Positions 56,000-58,407 of a DNA stretch of 58,407 nt are shown in pieces. How positions within the stretch are numbered: position 1 is the first letter of the stretch; each line of letters opens with the position of its first letter. The notes below the pieces were generated by a model. The model did no database searches. It worked only from the letters and a program-made list of their open reading frames with translations, and had not been told where the DNA came from. The stretch is from Deltaproteobacteria bacterium (GTDB taxonomy: Bacteria; Desulfobacterota; Desulfobacteria; Desulfobacterales; ETH-SRB1), in assembly GCA_030272815.1 (NCBI GenBank), contig JAJSZT010000017.1, positions 1-58,407 on the forward strand, written 5' to 3'. The position numbers and the translations under genes were made by a program.

Positions 56000-57220
56000 T
56001 TACGGCAGCAATGATAGCCAGTGATCTGCGCTGATTATCATTATTTTCAAATTATTGTTGGAAACAAGTTTGCAGATACCGCTTTTATTGACAAGCTGAA
56101 CTGCCGGGATATTGAGAATCTTTTGAAATTTTATCAGACTCTTTGCTGGATGATCATCGGATAATTTGGCTTCAATGAGCAGGAAAGGGTTGTGATTGTT
56201 TGAAAGTAGAAAGTCGACTTCTTCCTTTTCCCTGTTTCTTAGATAATGCAAAGAAAAATTCCCAAGCCCGAGATCATTCCAGTTCGATATAGCCCGAAGA
56301 AGTTCCAGGGCAACCATGTTTTCAAATTTTGCTGCCTGGGATTCAATTCCGGCATAATCGAAGAGATATAGTTTTTTTTCTTTGGTTATGGCTCTGGATA
56401 TCTTTTGGCTCCACGGAGGTATTCTGAAAACCATAAAAAAGTTCTCAAAAATCTCAATCCAGTTCCTGACGCTGTCAAATGACACATGAATATCTCTGGC
56501 AAGACTTGCCATTGACAGCGGGCTGCCGATCCTGGAAGACAGCAGAGAAAAAAGTATCTCCATATTTTCAATGCTGCGAAGCAATATAAGATCCCGGATA
56601 TCTTCGCGTAAGAGCTGTTTTCTGTAAGTGTTTGACCAAATCCGGTAAAATTGATCCGTTCTGTTAAGGTATGGATCCGGGAATCCACTGAATCGACTTA
56701 ACCTGTTCCAGGCAGGTTGCGTTTCATTTGGGCATGCACGAACTTCAATGGGATTGGACATGAATTGCTTAAACGGGAGATTATTCCCTGCAAGCTCGGC
56801 AAGTGTAAACGGCCACAGATAAAAAATAAAATATCTTCCGGCTAATGAATCCCCTCCCTTTTGATACATATCCAGTCTGCCGCTGCCGGATACTATAAAT
56901 TTATAATTGCCATTGTCCCGGTCATATACACTTTTGAGGTAATTCTTCCAGTTTGAATATTTATGCAGCTCATCAAATATTATAAGCGGCATAGACTTGT
57001 CTTTACGATGAACTTCTTCATAAAAAAACGGGTTTTCGATCAGTTTTCGCTTTTCGTCAAGGATATCCCAGTTAAAATAAAGTGAATTGTTGAAATCTTC
57101 GGCCAGAATCTGCGTAAATGTGGTTTTGCCTGCCTGTCTCGGCCCGGCAATAAAAACCATTTGCTTATGCACAGAAAGCATTTTCCAGATATTTTCGTAT
57201 AATATCCTTTTCCTCTTCAT
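56000..57220 (-). CDS. AAA-type ATPase with DUF4143 domain
   Basis: 406 residues. Walker A FIAGPRQAGKTTFTQIL, Walker B PLIIFDELHKYSNWKNYL and the sensor region KFIVSGSGRLDMYQKGGDSL place it in the AAA_14/DUF4143 group. The C-terminal half has a winged-helix-like part (SPLSMASLARDIHVSFDSVR) and a nuclease-like YLRNREKEEVDFLLSN ... LLIEAKLSD segment. Such proteins are common single accessory genes with unclear roles, possibly linked to defence or toxin systems. Start at 57220 chosen from MKRKRILYENI; an in-frame ATG at 57256 exists. Confidence 0.85.
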   Translation of the reverse strand: MKRKRILYENIWKMLSVHKQMVFIAGPRQAGKTTFTQILAEDFNNSLYFNWDILDEKRKLIENPFFYEEVHRKDKSMPLIIFDELHKYSNWKNYLKSVYDRDNGNYKFIVSGSGRLDMYQKGGDSLAGRYFIFYLWPFTLAELAGNNLPFKQFMSNPIEVRACPNETQPAWNRLSRFSGFPDPYLNRTDQFYRIWSNTYRKQLLREDIRDLILLRSIENMEILFSLLSSRIGSPLSMASLARDIHVSFDSVRNWIEIFENFFMVFRIPPWSQKISRAITKEKKLYLFDYAGIESQAAKFENMVALELLRAISNWNDLGLGNFSLHYLRNREKEEVDFLLSNNHNPFLLIEAKLSDDHPAKSLIKFQKILNIPAVQLVNKSGICKLVSNNNLKIMIISADHWLSLLP

Positions 57221-57277
57221 GTTTGATAATATAATGCCATAACCTGATATTGTCAAGACAAAATTTGGTTACAGCAC

Positions 57278-57328
57278 AATATTATCAAATCTACCCATTG
57301 GGTTGTAGATTTAACTTATGATAGTATT
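57278..57328. repeat. Inverted repeat in the divergent promoter region
   Basis: AATATTATC..AAATCTAC and its inverse GTAGATTT..GATAGTATT surround CCATTGGGTT. Located between the divergent ATPase and antitoxin genes; possible operator or small terminator-like hairpin. Confidence 0.4.
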
Positions 57329-57421
57329 TAATAACTCATTGAATTTATTTTATTTTTTATGATATTTTAATGCCCTGCTCAATTTGAAACACTCAAGTCA
57401 GGCAAGAATAATACACTTTAT

Positions 57422-57492
57422 CATAAACTTAACGATGCTATTGACACATAAACTTAACGATGCTTGACATTTGTTCCATGGTGATAAATAAT
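57422..57492 (+). promoter_or_regulatory. Direct-repeat operator and promoter of the Panacea antitoxin gene
   Basis: CATAAACTTAACGATGCT occurs at 57422-57439 and again at 57447-57464, a 25-bp period. TTGACA follows the second copy (57464-57469), with AATAAT 17 bases on (57487-57492). This would give a very short or absent leader before the ATG at 57499. The repeats are likely antitoxin binding sites. Confidence 0.5.
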
Positions 57493-57498
57493 ATTTTT

Positions 57499-58056
57499 AT
57501 GATTATTACACATCACAGAGAAAAAATAATAAATTCAATTATATATTTTGCCAAAAACACAAAATATTGCGGCAAAACCAAGTTATTGAAACTTCTTTAT
57601 TTTCTGGACTTTTTCCATTTCAAACAGACAGGCAAGTCCGTTACTGGGCTTGAGTATTTTGCCTGGAATATGGGGCCGGTTCCAAAAGTCTTATTTGAGG
57701 AACTTTCAGGCAATATGAAGCCTGATATGAAAAATGCCATTGAAGATCTTCCAGTAGAAGGATTCCAGCAAATAAAACCAAAAAAGAAATTTGAGGATAA
57801 GTATTTCTCAAAAAAAGAAATAAAGCTTTTAAAAGATATATCATTTATTTTTCAAGATGCAAAAGCCGACGATATGGTTGAATCCACTCATTTAAAAAAT
57901 GAACCATGGGACAGAACCTTAAAGGAAAAAGGAGAGTTCCAGAAAATAGATTATTTGCTTTCCATTGATAGTGAACTATTAAGCCTGTCATATAATGAAG
58001 CCAGAGATAGAATGGAAGAAATATCGGAAGTACATAAATTGTTCGGAGCTGACTAA
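57499..58056 (+). CDS. Panacea-domain (DUF4065/SocA-type) antitoxin
   Basis: 185 residues. The segment KTKLLKLLYFLDFFHFKQTG, then LEYFAWNMGPVPKVLFEEL, is the Panacea core that neutralises toxins of several unrelated folds. The C-terminus is helical (MVESTHLKNEPWDRTL). The ATG at 57499 (MIITHHREKIINSIIYFAKN) is taken; an earlier ATG at 57460 lies inside the repeat/promoter region. The next gene begins directly at its stop. Confidence 0.8.
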   Translation: MIITHHREKIINSIIYFAKNTKYCGKTKLLKLLYFLDFFHFKQTGKSVTGLEYFAWNMGPVPKVLFEELSGNMKPDMKNAIEDLPVEGFQQIKPKKKFEDKYFSKKEIKLLKDISFIFQDAKADDMVESTHLKNEPWDRTLKEKGEFQKIDYLLSIDSELLSLSYNEARDRMEEISEVHKLFGAD

Positions 58057-58407
58057 TTGCAGATACGTGGAGCTATCTATCATCACAGCAACCTCTTATT
58101 CCATAACGGCTTTACAGGAAAAAAATATCTCATATTATTAAACAGCCCAAGGGGAAAAGAGCCCTACCTTTTTGTAAAAACCACTTCTCAAAAAAAGGAA
58201 AAACCTTCAACGCCTAACTGTATTAAGGATCGAAGCCTGTATTTTATACCTGCCGGAAAAAGATTTTTTAAAAAAGATACATGGATACAGCTTTATGAAA
58301 TATATACGATTTTTTCCAATGATATAGATAACAAGAAAGAAATAACAGTTGAAGGAAGCCTTGATGCCGAGACAATTGATGATATTGTCAACTGCCTGTT
58401 TCTTGCA
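58057..58407 (+). CDS. Putative toxin partner of the Panacea antitoxin (partial)
   Basis: TTG start directly after the antitoxin stop (TAATTG), 117 codons to the window edge: LQIRGAIYHHSNLLFHNGFT ... KYLILLNSPRG ... PYLFVKTTSQKKEK ... YFIPAGKRFFKKDTWIQLYE. The strand pattern resembles PemK/MazF-like beta-barrels, but no sure catalytic signature is visible. Panacea antitoxins are paired with toxins of many folds, so the partner role rests on position. Confidence 0.55.
   Translation, partial: MQIRGAIYHHSNLLFHNGFTGKKYLILLNSPRGKEPYLFVKTTSQKKEKPSTPNCIKDRSLYFIPAGKRFFKKDTWIQLYEIYTIFSNDIDNKKEITVEGSLDAETIDDIVNCLFLA

Overview
The window is about 58 kb of a bacterial chromosome with medium GC. It most resembles a Desulfobacterales-type (Desulfobacterota) anaerobe, although nothing here fixes the taxon. 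The supporting signs are an eight-haem cytochrome c, a likely selenoprotein rhodanese, a phasin-like/ABC1-kinase cluster, an AmmeMemoRadiSam cluster, and intergenic DNA full of short palindromic elements. No tRNA, rRNA or CRISPR array was recognised by eye.

Layout. 0-0.6 kb: a tyrosine recombinase cut by the left edge. 1-6 kb: an AmmeMemoRadiSam cluster on the minus strand, made of a fused MEMO-AMMECR1 protein with a signal peptide, a membrane protein with a spermidine-synthase-like domain, and a radical SAM enzyme with a twin-arginine leader. 6-13 kb: housekeeping genes (ORF6N regulator, PolX, TypA, ArfB, alanine dehydrogenase). 13.7-16.7 kb: an exported tandem rhodanese with an in-frame TGA exactly where close relatives carry a Cys, an octahaem cytochrome c and a small membrane protein. 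16.8-19 kb: an integron-integrase relic and glnS.

19.2-35.1 kb: a two-gene Tc (ABC) toxin locus, with a 2798-residue TcA and a 2395-residue TcB-TcC fusion whose variable tip I do not recognise. The locus lies between the intact integrase-relic/glnS pair and a second, collapsed copy of the same pair (35.24-35.73 kb). This suggests it arrived, or was fixed, through recombination in that repeat. 35.9-37.4 kb: gltX.

37.7-43.6 kb: an ABC1/UbiB-type kinase with phasin-like and DUF6781-like genes, a partial second copy of the latter two, and an MFS transporter. Between the copies lie fused fragments of at least four decayed genes. 43.8-51 kb: a tetR-tolC-adaptor-RND efflux operon, with a REP-associated transposase unit inserted between the RND gene and a PG0541-family gene. 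51.4-58.4 kb: recN, a transposase relic, a PilZ protein, a row of very small basic or membrane proteins, an AAA/DUF4143 ATPase and, at the right edge, a Panacea-domain antitoxin with its putative toxin.

Two themes recur. Intergenic DNA carries many unrelated inverted-repeat elements of about 70-190 bp. Several pseudogenes keep their ends but have lost their middles, pointing to deletion-driven gene decay. All family assignments come from reading motifs, not from searches.
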